From assembly GCA_030272585.1 (NCBI GenBank), contig BSYQ01000012.1, forward strand, positions 3,100,001 through 3,164,000: DNA of 64,000 bases. The letters are read 5' to 3'. The notes under the pieces are model-generated. The model was given only the letters and a program-made list of their open reading frames with translations, searched no databases and was not told where the DNA came from. Of the stretch, positions 51,146 to 64,000 are shown in pieces; the stretch's first letter is position 1, and each line of letters opens with the position of its first letter. The translations under genes and the position numbers were made by a program. The DNA is from Bryopsis sp. KO-2023. Lineage: Eukaryota > Chlorophyta > Ulvophyceae > Bryopsidales > Bryopsidaceae.

Positions 51146-54100
51146 TCAGACTGCCCCCATTGCAATCCGTGCAAGGGCAGCAATCGTTTTGTAAATCGCT
51201 GTGATGATAAAAGCTACCACCATCACCCCTTCTCGTCGAAACGTTCTCAATGCTTGCACTCCGTTGAGCTCTGAGCTGAAAATTCTTCGATACACCGACT
51301 GTGGTATGAGCCAGGGGAGAAATTTGTTCCCGATTCCATGAAATTTTACGTGGAACGCAAAGAACATCCCTCCAAGTTTTTGCCATGGAGTGCTGTCGCC
51401 TTGGAAGCTGAGAATCGGGCCCATCTGGAATCAACACACCCACAAAGAGTGAGGGGGAAAAAGGAAAACCACACCACGAACTGATCGATTGATCGACTCC
51501 AATCAATCTTGGGTGTGTTTCTGGTCGGTAATCTTTGGCACAAAAAGAGCCTTCGCAAACTGAACCTACCTTCTCCAGAGTCATGATGCTGTCCACCTGG
51601 GGGTGCCATTCCTTGTTGTAGTTCTTCAGGGCTGAGTCAACGTCCCCATCACCGAAGTCCATGGCTTCGTCCAAAGCAAGGGTATCCCTGATCGCCAAAT
51701 TTGCTCCGATACCGAAGGTGGGGGTTACGGAATGGCAAGCATCCCCCAAGAGGGCAATTTTGGGTCCAACCAGCGACGAACAGCATGTGACTGGGCCGAT
51801 GACTGACTCGCTTGCAGTTTTCAATTGGTTAGCAATCGGCTCCAGCCATTCCTGTGCACCAGTGCTCTCTATTTATAGCCTGAATTATGTCTACCGCCCC
51901 CCCCCCCCCAAAAAAAAAAAGAAAATAAAAAAACTATGCCCATATATACATAATCTGGAGCACCCCCCACCAACGAAATTCTCCACTGCCAAGCAACATC
52001 CCTTGAAATGATCCATTTTGCCACGTTGTCCAGTGTGTTGGTTGGGGGAAGAGAAAACAAATTTTGATTTTGCAATTAAAAAAGAAAAACACCTTTGGGA
52101 AAACGGAAGGGACGGCTTCCGTGAGCCATTGCAGCTCGCGGCCCTCGATCGCATCCAGCGAATCGGTGGTTCCCAGAAAACTGCCTTGAAACATTCCACT
52201 GTCGTTGGTGTAAATCACAATGGCCTGGGGACCGCGGAACTGCGTTTTCTTCAAGTTGACAAACGCCAGGGTGCCCGGTTTCACTGACTCGAAAAATGGT
52301 CCTGAGCAGAAAGCAGCAACATTCCTGAGAAACCGTAGAGATGTCCGTCAAGCCAGGATTTTGATTGTTTTTCTTTTTCTAGAAATATAAACAACGCAAG
52401 CATTTTGGACCGATTTTTGTTTATCACTCTCTGGTTTTGCCTCCTCCCTGCCGAGGGCATTCAAAAACATACGAACAAAATGCTTGCGTCTTCAGCAGCA
52501 TACTTTTCTTGGCATAAAATCCTGTTCCAAGCTTTTTTAAATATCCTGCTGGAAATGAGGCTTTAAAAAAGATCTATTTTCAAAACTGCCTATTAAATAT
52601 ACAGGACCGCACCTTTGGCTTTGGCTGGTGCGGGGATGTCTCGAAAAGATTTGTACCTCGATCTGACGGCGTATTGTACTGCTTCAAAATCGGTGCGATT
52701 TTTTTCCAAGCCTTTTCGAACCACACTGTTGGTCCCATCAGCACCGACCAATAAATCATATTCTTCCAGCTGGCCTCCAACTTTTACAACATTCTGCTCG
52801 ATGTCCACACCCTATATCAAACCATACGACACCTGAAAATGATTCGCGGAAAGAAAAAGAAAAAAATGGTACGAAATTGGATGGAAAACAACACAAATAA
52901 TGAAAAAAAACAGGAAATCAGAGGAAAGAGGCTTCAATTTGGTTGTCGAAAACGCCAGACAGAGTCTGAAAAACGGCACAGCCAAGGTTGCAACATCGGT
53001 TTAGTAATGGCAAGGTGTGTGTTTTTTCCTTCAATTTTTTTAGTTTTATCACCCACCTCACAGGGCATGTCGTAAAAAAAACCCAAATTGGGCAAGTTTT
53101 GTCCCTCGGCTGCTTTGATTATGTTTGAAGCGATGGAATGCCGTTCCCCAAAAATACACTCCTCCTTCAGTCTGGACCCACCCTCTTGGATTCCTTTGTC
53201 AGAAATAAATACAGAGCCCGCTGCCCTGCATCGACATATCACAAGAAAAGTAAACTCCATTAAAAAAAAAAACGACAGAAAGCAAACTCGATTTCCTGAT
53301 GCTTTCGTTGGAACGGGAAAAATCAAAATAGATGATAATTCCCAACTAATGCACCTTGCAGGGGTGGTCTTGCCAATAAGAAACACAATGGCAATAAGAA
53401 TCAAACCAAACTCAAGTCCTTCACTGATAAGCAATTAGAAAAATCTATTATGATGTTGGCTCAGTAATATCGAAGCATCGATACATCAAAGGGAAAAAAC
53501 TAAAGAAAAAAAACAGTTGTAGTTGTACTTGCAGTTGTGGTGATATCGCCAGAGTGGAACACCACCTTTTCTATTGAAAGAACAAAAAAAAAGAGTCGAT
53601 TGATATGAACAGTTTACCAAAAACTCAAAAAATCTGGAATTAATCAAGGGCCGTTTAGCACCTGTGCATCCCGTCTTTGAATCCTTGTTTGGGAATTGTC
53701 GCCCCGATGCTTCTCACTATGGCCGATGCTTTCGGATTCAGGGTCAAAGGAATGGAGCGATGCACATTTGACGGAACGGAGCTGGGATGGGACCGCTTCT
53801 CAAATATCTGCACGAAAAAACCTCAAATATTGAGAAAAAAAAATATAACACTGATGTAAGGACTAAAAAGGTAAAGCTGAAGTAGAGAAAAAAACTGAAG
53901 CAAATGCCCCCCCCCAAAAAAAAACGAGTGCAAAACGACGTGCATGCTTTTCACGGATGTGCTACAAATCGTGCCGAAATATCCTTTTCTGAAAAAGGTG
54001 AAGACATGGTTCCAACTGCTTTTTCTAAATAACCTTTCTGTCATTTTCGACATGTGTATTGCATGCAAAATTCAATAAACAACGGACGATGCAAAAAAGA

Positions 54101-54889
54101 CGATCGATCCGTCCAGGGTATGGAAAAAAAAATCAATCTGGCTGACCTTCACATCGAATCCTCTCTTGGCCAAAAAGACAGCGGCGACCGTCCCTGCCGG
54201 TCCAGCACCAATAACGACAGCTTTTTTGCCGGTGTACTGACCAGTCGTACTGACAGAATGAAGGCACCACATATCCCACTTTTAAAACGAGCAGAAAAAA
54301 AAGCCTGAAACGAAACTGGCCATCACGGGTCAAATTTTCCCTCTAAATCGGAACATCCCTGTGGTTCGGATTTGCTCAAACAAGTGGTTGATGCGAAATT
54401 TAAGCCTCAAATTTCATTATTTGGGAGGTTTCCACTCTTCAACACTTCATTCGAGTTTAGTAAAGCATCCACAAACTTTAAACGGGCTTTTTTTTTTCTA
54501 TGCTTACGTTGCATATCATATTGGCAGACAATCCATTTTCAATTGCTGGAAAATTCACACCTTTTCGGATGGGGTTCATCTGTTGTTACGCCATCCAAGA
54601 CTGTGGCATTTGCATTTGATGAGGTTTTGGTTCTGCATAAACAAACATGGAAAAGAGCTAATCCAAAGAACCCCACTTCCCTGAAACAGTAGTGAAATTC
54701 ACACACTCCAAAAAGGAAGGAGAAAATCCTTTTTCCCAACCTTGGGTTCTCTCGAAGATCGATTCGGAAATTCGATAGCTGCCGACGGCCGCCGCTGCGT
54801 TTGTTCAATGAGAGTCCATGACGGGGTGGAGTGGCGAAAGATCTGTTGTTGCACACCCCTGCGATTTCCTGGGCCGCAACAGCTACCAT
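51146..54889 (-). CDS. Group A FAD-dependent monooxygenase (kynurenine 3-monooxygenase-like), 8 exons
   Basis: Exons on the minus strand: 54,889-54,741; 54,249-54,147; 53,807-53,662; 53,225-53,057; 52,811-52,613; 52,301-52,093; 51,851-51,570; 51,424-51,146. All junctions are GT-AG and in phase; 511 residues. Exon 1 is Arg/Ser/Asn-rich and may be an organelle targeting peptide. Exon 2 holds the FAD Rossmann motif VVIGAGPAGTVAAVFL, exon 5 the DG motif LLVGADGTNSVVR, exon 7 the GD motif ALLGDACHSVTPTFGIGANLAIRD. The last exon ends with a hydrophobic span (VMVVAFIITAIY), a likely membrane anchor as in KMO. The family hydroxylates aromatic substrates with NAD(P)H and O2; the substrate here is unknown. 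Overall pattern is KMO/zeaxanthin-epoxidase-like rather than squalene epoxidase. Confidence 0.88.
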
Positions 54890-55961
54890 GTCGAACGCTC
54901 AGCCGGGGGGAGGAGGCATGCACATGCGGACAGCATCTTTTATCGATTTTGGTGAAATTGGCTGACAGAGATTGGCGTGCGATTCCTTCACGGAGTGGGA
55001 GTTATTGGAGCGGAAAGGAAAGAAGCGTCGGCAGTTTCCCCAGCGATTCTGTGGAAAAGTGGCGGCATGTTTTGTGCTTGTGTTTCGTTTGTTGGCTTCC
55101 TTACATCTTGTGAAATGCTCATTAGAAAAACCAACCAAAGTTTTTGCAGGGGTGTCTGGCCAGCATTCAAAATGTTGAATTCAGTGGTGGGAAGGGGTTG
55201 CTTGTCTTTCTTCACATAGCTCGCATAGATGTGGAAAAAAGGAGGTACAAAAAGAAAGTGGTGTCCATCCCTCTACTGTGCTTATCAAAAAAAAGAAAAG
55301 ATATTGCACCGAAGTTCGAGGTCAAGGGGGAAATCAACATCTGTCATGAAAGGTGCATAAAACACACATACACTCGTACACGCAAAAAAAGGCGTAGAAC
55401 GGTGGCGCTTGGGTAAGAAATCTTCGTAAGGAAAAACGCTTTTCGAATCGGGACTCCGCCGTTCCGTGGCTCGTCCGTTCACCCCCCCGCCGCATGCGAT
55501 CCCCCCTTCAGGTGACGGAGGGCATTTGTGACGTTTCCTGGCGTTACTGATGCTCATAATCAAACGTAAGCGCGCCCCAGTCCGACTGACGGCGTGATTT
55601 CGTTGGAAGGTTTCGTTTTTTGGGGCGAAAAGTCGCGACTAAAGTCCGTCGTTGGTATCCTCTTTTCAAACCAACCGCGCCTTTTTCTCGATCGCAACCC
55701 TGCGACGACCGCACGGACGTCCCCACACTAGTCCCCGAGCGACGCCAGAGGTCACCGGTTGAGAGAAGAAAAAACGCGCATCCAAAAAACCTGACGGGTC
55801 GTCCCGCGTAGCGATTTATTTTTTTCTGTCCTTTCCACTTTTTTCAAAAAAGGTTCGCCCTGCGTGGCGCTGTTTTTCGCCTTCCGGGGGGGGTCGCGAA
55901 AGAAACAAAAAAAAGAACGGAGAAAAAAGAAGGTGAAGCCGATTAGAGAGGCGGTCGGGAA
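54890..55961. promoter_or_regulatory. Divergent promoter region of the flavoprotein and ARC6 genes
   Basis: About 1.07 kb between two divergent start codons, with no convincing ORF. Both 5' UTRs and promoters should be here. I did not find a clear TATA box for either gene. Confidence 0.5.
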
Positions 55962-58900
55962 ATGCCACAGCAAGTGTTGCAACATTCGGGGGGGATGATG
56001 GAGAGTCGAACTGCGCTGCGCGCGCTGGGTACCAACCCCTGTCAGCGTCGTCCTGTGGGGTTGCCCGGACTGCATCGAATCAAGGGCTTGGGGACGCTGC
56101 ACAGCGGGTTTTTTGAGGATCCCTGTGCCCACCAGCCCAGGGCCATGAGCCGTGGTGGACGTCTGACTTTGAATGCGGTGGCGGTCACCGCGCAAAGGAC
56201 GGGGGCCAACGACAACGAGAGGCGGGTGTTCGCCCTGCCGCTGGACTACTATCGGGTGCTCAAAGCTCGAAGGATCAACTCCCAGGAAATTTTGCGTAGG
56301 AACTACCAGAATCTCTCGCAGAACCCGCCCAAAGTTGGTTATTCGGAGCCGACGTTGCGATCTCGTGCCATGATTCTCAAACTCGCTTCGGACTGCTTGC
56401 TGGAGTCCGAAATGCGACGGGAGTACGACCAGAGAATCGCGTCGGGAGTTGCCCACACGATCGAAGTTCGCGTGTCCGATTTCCCGGGCGCGTTGGCGCT
56501 CCTGCAAGAATGTGGGGAGATGGCGAAAGTTGTCGAGTACGGTAGCCAGTGGTTGACGTCGAACACATCCAACCCCGCATCCAGGGATGTCGGACTCACG
56601 ATGGCCTTGGCGTATTGCGACTTGGCGAGCGAGACCCTGTCGGAGGGGGAGGGCGTCGCGAGATGTTGCGAAGAGCTGGAAACCGCGGTGGAGTTGTTGT
56701 CGCATTTCGACGTGGCGGACCATCTTTTGACCGACATCCAGGGAACCCTCAAGGTGGGGCCAAACACACGCGGACTCCATGCTCCTCGCTTAGCGTGCGA
56801 TATTTCGCGGGGTAGCTCGGAAATCCAGTAGCAAAAACGAGCGGCCCCTTTCAAGAACGCAAACGAAAGGGAATCCATGGATATTAGGAAACACAATCAT
56901 GGGGGAGCAGTGGAACAATAAAAAAAAAGATCTTATGTCTGAGGGGGAGGGGCTGGAAACCAGAAACCCTCTTGTAGCTTAGTTATTTCCCCCACCCCTC
57001 CCCCCTTTCTTGTAGAGAGTGAAAGAAAAGCAAAATGCCCTGTTTCCCTCGTCCAATCAGAAACACTACCACAAAAAGATTCCATCGTGTCATTTTTTTT
57101 CCCTTAATCGCTTAGTGTTTTTTTTTTCCTTAATCGCTTATTCGATCGGCGGCTCCCCCCTGAGCATCGATCGTCTTGTTTGCTAATTGAGAAAGACTAT
57201 CTGGAAGTTTTTTGTGGGGTCGAAAAATAAAAAAAAAAGAAATGGAGGGCGAATGTTGCTTGTATGCATTATGACAGATAAGAAAAGCCCTTTCTTTTTT
57301 TTTCTCTCTTTCCAGGAACTCAGGCCTCAGTACACCTTGGAGCAATTAGCTCTGCCAGCAGAACCAGCGAACGCCGAGAAGAAGGCGAGGGCCCTTGCAC
57401 AATTGAAAGCTTTGGTGTGGGAAGTGGACCCTGATGTGGGTCTGTCACCGTTTCTCGACGACCGAGAGGGCTTCCTCCAACAAGCTAGACCACACTTATC
57501 GGCAGTCCAACAGGTCTGAACATATTCTTTATGCCTGTAGGTTATTGAGACAATTTTTTTCTTTTTTTGTTTAATTTGGGGGGAAATCAACTTCTCGGAC
57601 CAATGCGTTGTAGATACAACAATGTTTAGGTGGTGTGCTCTTTGGTGGTGTTGTGGTGCGGAGCCTTCGGTTGTTTCGTTCCAAATGATAGCGCTGTGCA
57701 ACGCTTAAAAGAAAAAAAAGGGGGGGGGAGGGATTCTGAGAAAGGTGACAGGATTTTTTTTTTGGGGGGGGAGGTTCCATTTATTTGTGCACTGGTGGTG
57801 ACATTCTTTGATAATTGTTTTCAGATCGAGTTGTACGAATGTGCTCCCCGAGGAGTTGCCATTCCATTGGGCGAGGTCTACGATGCAGCCCTCGCTTACG
57901 TTGCGGAGGGCTACCGTGCAAAATGGCCTCAACACATTTTCAAAGCTTCCAAAGCTCTCCAAAAAATCCAGGTGGGAAAAAAAAAAACAGAAGAAAAACA
58001 CCCCTTTCTTGCTCGTCATAAGGAAAACGTGGTTTTCTTTTTCTTTCTCCAGCTCGTCTTTTTGGGAGGGGAAATATCGAAACATCAAAAGATAAAAGAA
58101 AGATAACAGTAATGAGAGTGTTGAGCAGAATGGTTTTGGGATGTGTGTGTGTTTATTTTTCATCTTTCTGTTTCATATGAATATTATTTTCTTTTTTTTC
58201 CCCTTAGCAGGTTGCTGCTATGTCTGGCGATGGAATGGAAGCCATGGATGTTTCTGTCGAAATGGGTTTGTGCGCTTTGATGATGGGCGAAACAGACAGG
58301 GCTATGAATTACTTAGGATTGGCTGATAATGCTAACAAACTTCCTGAAGAAAGCGTCCTCCTCTTTGTCAAGGTGCCATTGTCGATCAAAATTTCATGAA
58401 AAATTCGCTTTTTTTGCCATTTTTCAGTCCTTTGTTTATTTAAATATATATTTATTTTTTCTCTAGATGGAGGAGGAAATTACATCTCGGTTTTTCGGGG
58501 GGAATTTTTTGAGGGTGCCAATCCTCCCTTTTTGTTTTCCTTTTTTTTTCCCAACACACCAGAGGGGTATTTTTTTTTTCTTCTTGTCATAACAGAAATT
58601 TCATCGAAGGCCTCCCCCCCCCCCTTCCAACAGACAAAAACAAAAAAGCCTTGTTTACTTTTTACTCTTTCGACTTAATTTAAAAAACAAAGGTTGAATG
58701 GGGATGACTGACAATTCAGGAAAATTCCCCATCTGAGGATGACTTGCTGCCTGGAGTGTGTGCTCTTGCGGAGCGCTGGCTGAAGGAAACCATCATTCCA
58801 AATTATAAGGAAATGACAGTCATGCAGAGCTCGCTGGGAGAGTGGTTCCAGTCGAAAAAAGTTTCTGTTTACTTGCAGGTATTTCCCCCTAGTCTCAGAT

Positions 58901-61900
58901 CCTTTCTTTCTGGCGATTAAAAAAAAGTTTTTATTTCCCCCCCCCCCAGTTTCTGGGAAAATCCCCCCCATAAAAAAACTTATAAAATCTGAATGCAGAA
59001 TTGGTCAAATCTGGAAATCTGGAAGGGAGGGCCTCCAATCAACAAAATTGCATTTGCCCCCCTTTTCTTTTTTGTTTCCGTTTTTATTTTCCCCCATTTT
59101 GGATGAATGAAGCTTTGCGAGGCTAGCAAATGGACAGATTAAAAAGAAAAAGGGGGAAGGTAAAAAAAAAAGAAAGAAAACTAGACCACGGAAATTTCTA
59201 TGCTTTGAATGCACAACATATTATTTTATTTTAGTCAGGAAATCAGAATTCTTGTGAAATATCTGGTTTTCAATTTCTTGCTGATCTGAATTAACGTCGG
59301 GGCAAAAGTTTGCTGAGATTGAGGTGTGGTTGTGGTGGGTTGATTGGATTTGTGTAAAGGTTGCTTTTGCCAATTTCTTTATCTTCCTTTCCCCCTCATT
59401 GCTACAATTTTTGCAATTGCTTTCAGAAGGGAAATTCTAAAATTCCTGTTCGTTGAGACGTCGAGGAAAAAAAATTTAGGGAAAAAGAAATCCAATTCAT
59501 TTCCTTCTTGAAAATGAAAAAAATTGAAGAAAATGAGAGATGGTTGTTTAAAAATGCCCTGAAAAAAAAAACACAGCTTCTCTGGAAGGCGCCAAAAAGA
59601 TTATCTGGTGGATGTGGTCTCCCTTCCAGCATTTTCTTGCAGATATATTCCTGTTATTTTTTTTTCCAATTATTTCGAAAAGAATATCATGCCCGCCCCC
59701 TTTTTGCCCTCTCCTGTCCATTTCATCTCCAATTTTCCTTTTTTTAATTTTTCTTTTCCTTTTTTTTCTTATTTTTTTGCTTTTAACCCCCCCCCCAAAA
59801 AACAGGTACTGGAGCGAGGAAAGGAATTGAATCTTTTGAGTGCGACTTCCGCCACGATGAAACTCTCCAGTTCGGTCGCCAAAGGCATCACCTCTGCAGT
59901 CTCCAGGTCAGTCTCAGGCATCAAGGGGATTTTCATTCCCAGCAGATCAGAGCATGGTGCTCCAGGGGAGGAGGACCCAGCGACAAAAGCGGAGCTACAG
60001 AAAATTCCCATTCCGGATGCCCCCATTGAAGACACCATTGAGCTGGGGGATATGGAGGAACTCAGGAGGCTGAACAGCCTAAACGGTAGCGCACCCCCAA
60101 GCACTAGCAATTCAAACGGTGAGAAGCTCATTTTGTTTTCCCCAAAAACTGATATTGAAGGAATATGCCATATTACTAAAAAATAACACCAGCATATCGA
60201 AGAATTGTGGGTTGATGTTGCATTTTCACATATTTCAGTGGAGGCATAGGCTATTGGATGATGGAATCGTGGGGGTTTTTTGGGGCTTTTTTAGTTCTTT
60301 TTGGGGGGGGGGTTGAGATTGGGGCAATGTGCTAACTGTTGGGAATATATTTTTTCTATTCTCAGGTGCTGCACCACCTGTTTCTGGAAAAGGCAAGGAG
60401 GTTTTGTCGCAAGTTTCCAGAGTGCTGGAGGGAGATATGAGCGTGGGGGGCCTCAGCTGGGACGAGGAAGACAAACGAGAAGGGGAGGAAAAAAGTACCG
60501 GGGAGGAAGCTTCCGAAAGTAATGGAGAAAACCATGCCAATGCCAATGGAGTGGAAAACCATGTCAAGGACGTCGAGACAGGAAAAGGTGCGCACCCAGG
60601 TCGCAGAATAGCCTTCACCAGAAGTCCTTTTCTGTTTTGCCATAGAGAATAGAGGGGGAAAAGGAAAGAAAAAATGTTCCAGTAAATTAGACAGCAGCTT
60701 TTCTCTTTGATGTGAATGTCTGTTTGCTGTTTTGTTTTCATTTTATTTTTGTTTTTCTGTTGCTGGTAGATTTGGTGGAACCTGCTGCCCTGTCTCATGT
60801 TAATTCAAATGGAGCCGAAGACTACTGGGAAGCCCCAGGAAACGACCTGTATCCTGCAGAAGAGCAGGAACCTAGCAAAATCATGCAGGCCAAGAAAGAA
60901 CTTCCCTTCTGGAAGGCGGCGTGGTTCAAGGCGGTCGCAGCCGGAGGCCTAGTCTTGGTACAGTCATAAATCCCATTTGACAAAAAAAGGGAAAAAAATA
61001 AAACAAATAAATCCTCTAATTGAGAGCGTCACAGCATAAATGGAGAGAAACGTTGTTTTTTTTTTTGCGCCATCCTCTGTTTACATGAAAAGGTATTTTT
61101 TTCGTACTTTGTGTGCAAAAAAATGTTCTTTTTTTGTGGTTAGAAATGCAAAATAAAGCAAGTAATGTGGAATGCCTGTTCGAATTTTTTTGCAGTGTGC
61201 AGCATTGATGGGTTCGATTTGGAGCAACCAAAGGTCCTATCCACATGACAGTGGTGCACCAGGTCCAATCTCCAGAGTGGCTGATGCTGTCTCTGTAAGT
61301 GCCTTATTCAAGGGTTTTTATTTTCTTTATTCAAAGTCTTGTGTTTTGACTGTGTTTTTGGTCCCCAGTCAAAAGTTGTAGAAAGGAACGATCATTTACA
61401 AAAATACATATAGATTTGGGGAAAAAGAAAAATGTCCCTGCCCCAACGAGCTAGGAGGTTTTGACCTTTTTTGCAAAATATCAGGAAAACATAAGCTGCA
61501 AACATGAATGAGTTTGTCTGCCTCTCTTTTTCATCTTTTTTTTTCCTTTCCTGTCTTTTTGCTTCTATATCTTAAAAAAAAAATAAAAAAAAACATAAGT
61601 TTTTATTTTTCTTAAATCTTTATCGTTATCTTTTTTTTTTTGTTCCTGGTGGCTACGAACCCCCCTCAATTTTTTTTTTTCAGGTTTTTTTATTTTATTT
61701 TATTTTTTTCAGGACCTTTTCGTTGACACTCAAGGAACATTAGATGTTCCTTTGGCCGAGAATTTGGTCCAAAGGTGGCATGGTGTGAAGTCTGAGGCGC
61801 TGGGGGCCTCGCACAACACCGAACTTTTGGCCGAAATTCTGGAGGGCAGAATGCTGAGACAATGGAAGGACAGGGCGCAATATGTCAAGCAAGATGGATG

Positions 61901-62536
61901 GTGGGTTAACAGAGTTTATCGTCCGAAAACCTGGTAGGAAAACGAGAAAAGTTCTCCAACCAACACGATAAATTCTTATCACTCTCAAAAGAAATTTTCA
62001 AATAGAACAGATTGATAAAATTGAAGTTGCTTTTTTTTTCTTTTCCCTTTTTTTTTCGTCACTGTTCAAGACGAAAGAAAAATTATCAATAACGTGCCGT
62101 CCTGTATTTTACTTTTAAACTTTTTTTTTGAAAATTTTTCAATTTTCCCCTGAGTTTTGTGTTGTTTTGTTTAAAAAAAAAAGTAAAAAAAGAATTAAAC
62201 TCGTGTTCTGAATTGATTATAAGAAACGTTCATTTGATCGCTCACCCTGCTTTATTTTTGTTTCCCCTTCCCCGTTTTTTTTTTTTTTTTTCATTTTTTT
62301 TTCCTTTAAGCAGGCATTGGCAATACAAGCTTTTGAATTTATCGGTGGATAAAGTCAGCGTAGCGCGGGACGGAAAGAGGGCCACCATTGAAGCTCAAAT
62401 TCAAGAAAGAGCTGAGCTTATTGATAATGGTCGAAAAGCAGATTGGTACTCAACGTCGTACAGTGTGCAGTACGAATTAGTCATGAGAAAAAATGGTTGG
62501 AAAATTTCCTCGGCCCGAGTGATTTACGAATCTTAA
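55962..62536 (+). CDS. ARC6: ARC6-type plastid division protein, 11 exons
   Basis: Exons: 55,962-56,753; 57,316-57,513; 57,825-57,971; 58,211-58,372; 58,720-58,878; 59,806-60,118; 60,366-60,587; 60,770-60,957; 61,196-61,294; 61,713-61,933; 62,314-62,536. All phases fit; 907 residues, longer than the roughly 800 of land-plant ARC6. Order: transit-like N-terminus, J-like domain (LPLDYYRVLKARRINSQEI), helical repeats (MGLCALMMGETDRAMNYLGL; DDLLPGVCALAERWL), acidic Ser/Asn linker, one membrane span (AAWFKAVAAGGLVLV then CAALMGSIW, split by an intron) and the C-terminal IMS domain (WQYKLLNLSVDKVSV...YSTSYSVQYEL). ARC6 sits in the inner plastid envelope, binds FtsZ in the stroma and PDV2 between the membranes. 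PARC6 is the alternative; the TPR part reads more like ARC6. Confidence 0.92.
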
Positions 62537-64000
62537 GAAGAAAAACTTCGAGAAAGAGAGGAAAAAAAAAGATTGCTTTGGAATAGAAACCAAAACAAAA
62601 GAAAAGGGGGAAAATGGGGAAGGGAAAAAAAAAGAAGAAGAAAAAAAAAGAAAGCACACATCGCACGATAGCAAAAAAAAGCACAAGAAGAAAAGGGTAA
62701 AAAAAGGGAAAGAAAAAAAAAAGAAAGAGGTATGAACAAAAAAACTTGGCATTATTTCATTTATTGGTTCGGTGTTTTTGTTGTTTTTTTCTCGCGGTTG
62801 GTCGCTGGGGGTGTTTTTTTTTTTTAATCTTTTTTTTTTTTGGTATTTTTCACGTTTTTCTTTTTTCTTTTTCCCTCTTTTTTTTTCTTTTTGGAACTGC
62901 CAAGGGAATGTGTCGAGCAAGTTTTATTTTTCGCTTCTTTTTGTGTCGGCTCTTTTTCTTTCCCTTTTTTCCGAGAAGATAAAGGTGCCTCCTAGAAGAA
63001 ATGGAAAAAAGAAAAGGAAGAATCAGCATAAAAAGTAAGCAGGATTTGGGGGGGAATATATAAGAGAGAGGAAAAAAAAAACATTGCCTGATCAAAAAAA
63101 AAAAATCTAACCTTCACCCACAGGTGTTTTTTTTTTTTTTGCATGGTTTCTTTTTACGATAGAGGTGCTATTATCCTCCTGGTTGCTTCAGCTTGCTTTC
63201 ATTTATACACACCGTTTTGGAGAAGGAAAAAAAAAAACTTGGGAAGAAAAAAGAAGAAAAGAAAAAAGTTGCTCCAAAAAAAATCAAAATGAATGATTGC
63301 CATGAATAGTGTAAAAAGAGTGAAGGACAAAAAAAAAAAAAAGAGAAGTGGGTATAGAGATGGATCAAAATCGCCTCAAGGAGGCTGGGGAATTAGACAT
63401 CTTTTCAGGAAACGGATGATTTTCTTTTTTTTTTCTTGCTTTATTTTTTTTTTATTTTAGAGTGTTGTTCCTTTCTTTTGGTGCAAGGATATGTATTTTT
63501 CTTTGCTTATCCAAAAAAAAAAATCTCTATTTGCTTGCAACCCCCTCGGAAAGAAAAAAAAAGAAAGAAAGAAAGCCCCTAGAAAAATAGGGATGATGAA
63601 GAAAAAAAAATCGATTATTAATGTCGATTTTCTCCCCCGGTTTTTTTGGGGGTTTTAATCTACAGGTGAATTGGAGTGACGCTTGCTGTATATCGAAACG
63701 ATGATCAAGGCTGCATGTAGAAAGAATTATGGGTTTTTTAAAAAAAGGGGTCAACAGCACAAAAACAAAAGAAAAAGTTATAAGAGTAATATTCTTGCAA
63801 CAGGGCATGATGATAAGAAAGGAAAAAAAAATACGATGAGCAGCAAGAATTAAAAATCATGTTTTGATTTATATGAGGCGAGCTGAAATGGGGTTGAACA
63901 AATGAAAGCAGAAATTGGAAAACAAAAAAGAGAGGAAAACTCGGTGCCTGGGTTTTTTTACCCTTTTCTTTTTCTTTTTTTCGGAATATTAAATATTAAC
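62537..64000. other. ARC6 3' region and homopolymer-rich intergenic DNA
   Basis: Long A/G and T/C tracts (runs of 8-14 A or T, GAAAG and TTTC repeats). Open frames here are translations of these tracts. No gene, RNA or element seen. The ARC6 3' UTR probably covers the first few hundred bases. Confidence 0.6.

Noticed and set aside
62480..63808. Phe/Ser-rich ORFs downstream of ARC6
   Set aside because: They translate homopolymer T/C tracts and have no conserved features.

Overview
This is nuclear DNA from a photosynthetic eukaryote of the green lineage, most likely a streptophyte (charophyte-type) alga with a large, repeat-rich genome. Spliced genes with GT-AG introns encode a plant-type fused HisH-HisF histidine enzyme with a transit-like N-terminus and an ARC6-type plastid division protein. 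They sit next to dense, nested LTR retrotransposons. I suspect something Chara-like, but species identity cannot be proven from the sequence alone.

Positions 1-34,611 are a nest of mobile elements. The outermost is Ty3 element A2 (plus strand, 5' part off-window). Its pol ORF is cut at 8,798/8,799 by a related Ty3 element, A1 (minus strand). A1 is cut at 4,023/4,024 by an Ac-like hAT transposon, whose transposase is cut by a 523-bp TRIM-type mini-retrotransposon (1,364-1,886). Further along, A2 is cut by B (12,517-21,564), a 9-kb LTR element with no coding capacity, and by C (22,408-32,646), a 10.2-kb chromodomain Ty3 element. Target-site duplications (TSDs) are visible for the TRIM (CAGAG), B (GTTGC) and C (GATTC). 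In each case the host reading frame is continuous when the insert is ignored. Both A2 and C carry extra ORFs downstream of pol that encode coiled-coil proteins with a RING-like Cys/His cluster. The interior of B is saturated with the pentamer GCGGA on one strand.

Positions 34,612-47,100 hold a 2.57-kb foldback element with hAT-style 8-bp TSDs (34,891-37,460) and an orphan beta-helix exon. They also hold the 3' exons of an IMPACT/YigZ-family gene with a solo LTR in an intron, a compact 4.67-kb Ty3 element D (40,723-45,392), and a BED-finger-like ORF.

Positions 47,259-62,536 are the genic part. HISN4 (HisHF; 9 exons, +) converges on a group A flavoprotein monooxygenase (8 exons, -), which diverges from ARC6 (11 exons, +). 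The remainder to 64,000 is homopolymer-rich noncoding sequence. These three host genes are complete with in-phase splice junctions. Histidine synthesis and plastid division are both plastid-linked housekeeping functions, but nothing suggests co-regulation apart from the shared ~1.07-kb intergenic region between the divergent flavoprotein and ARC6 genes.
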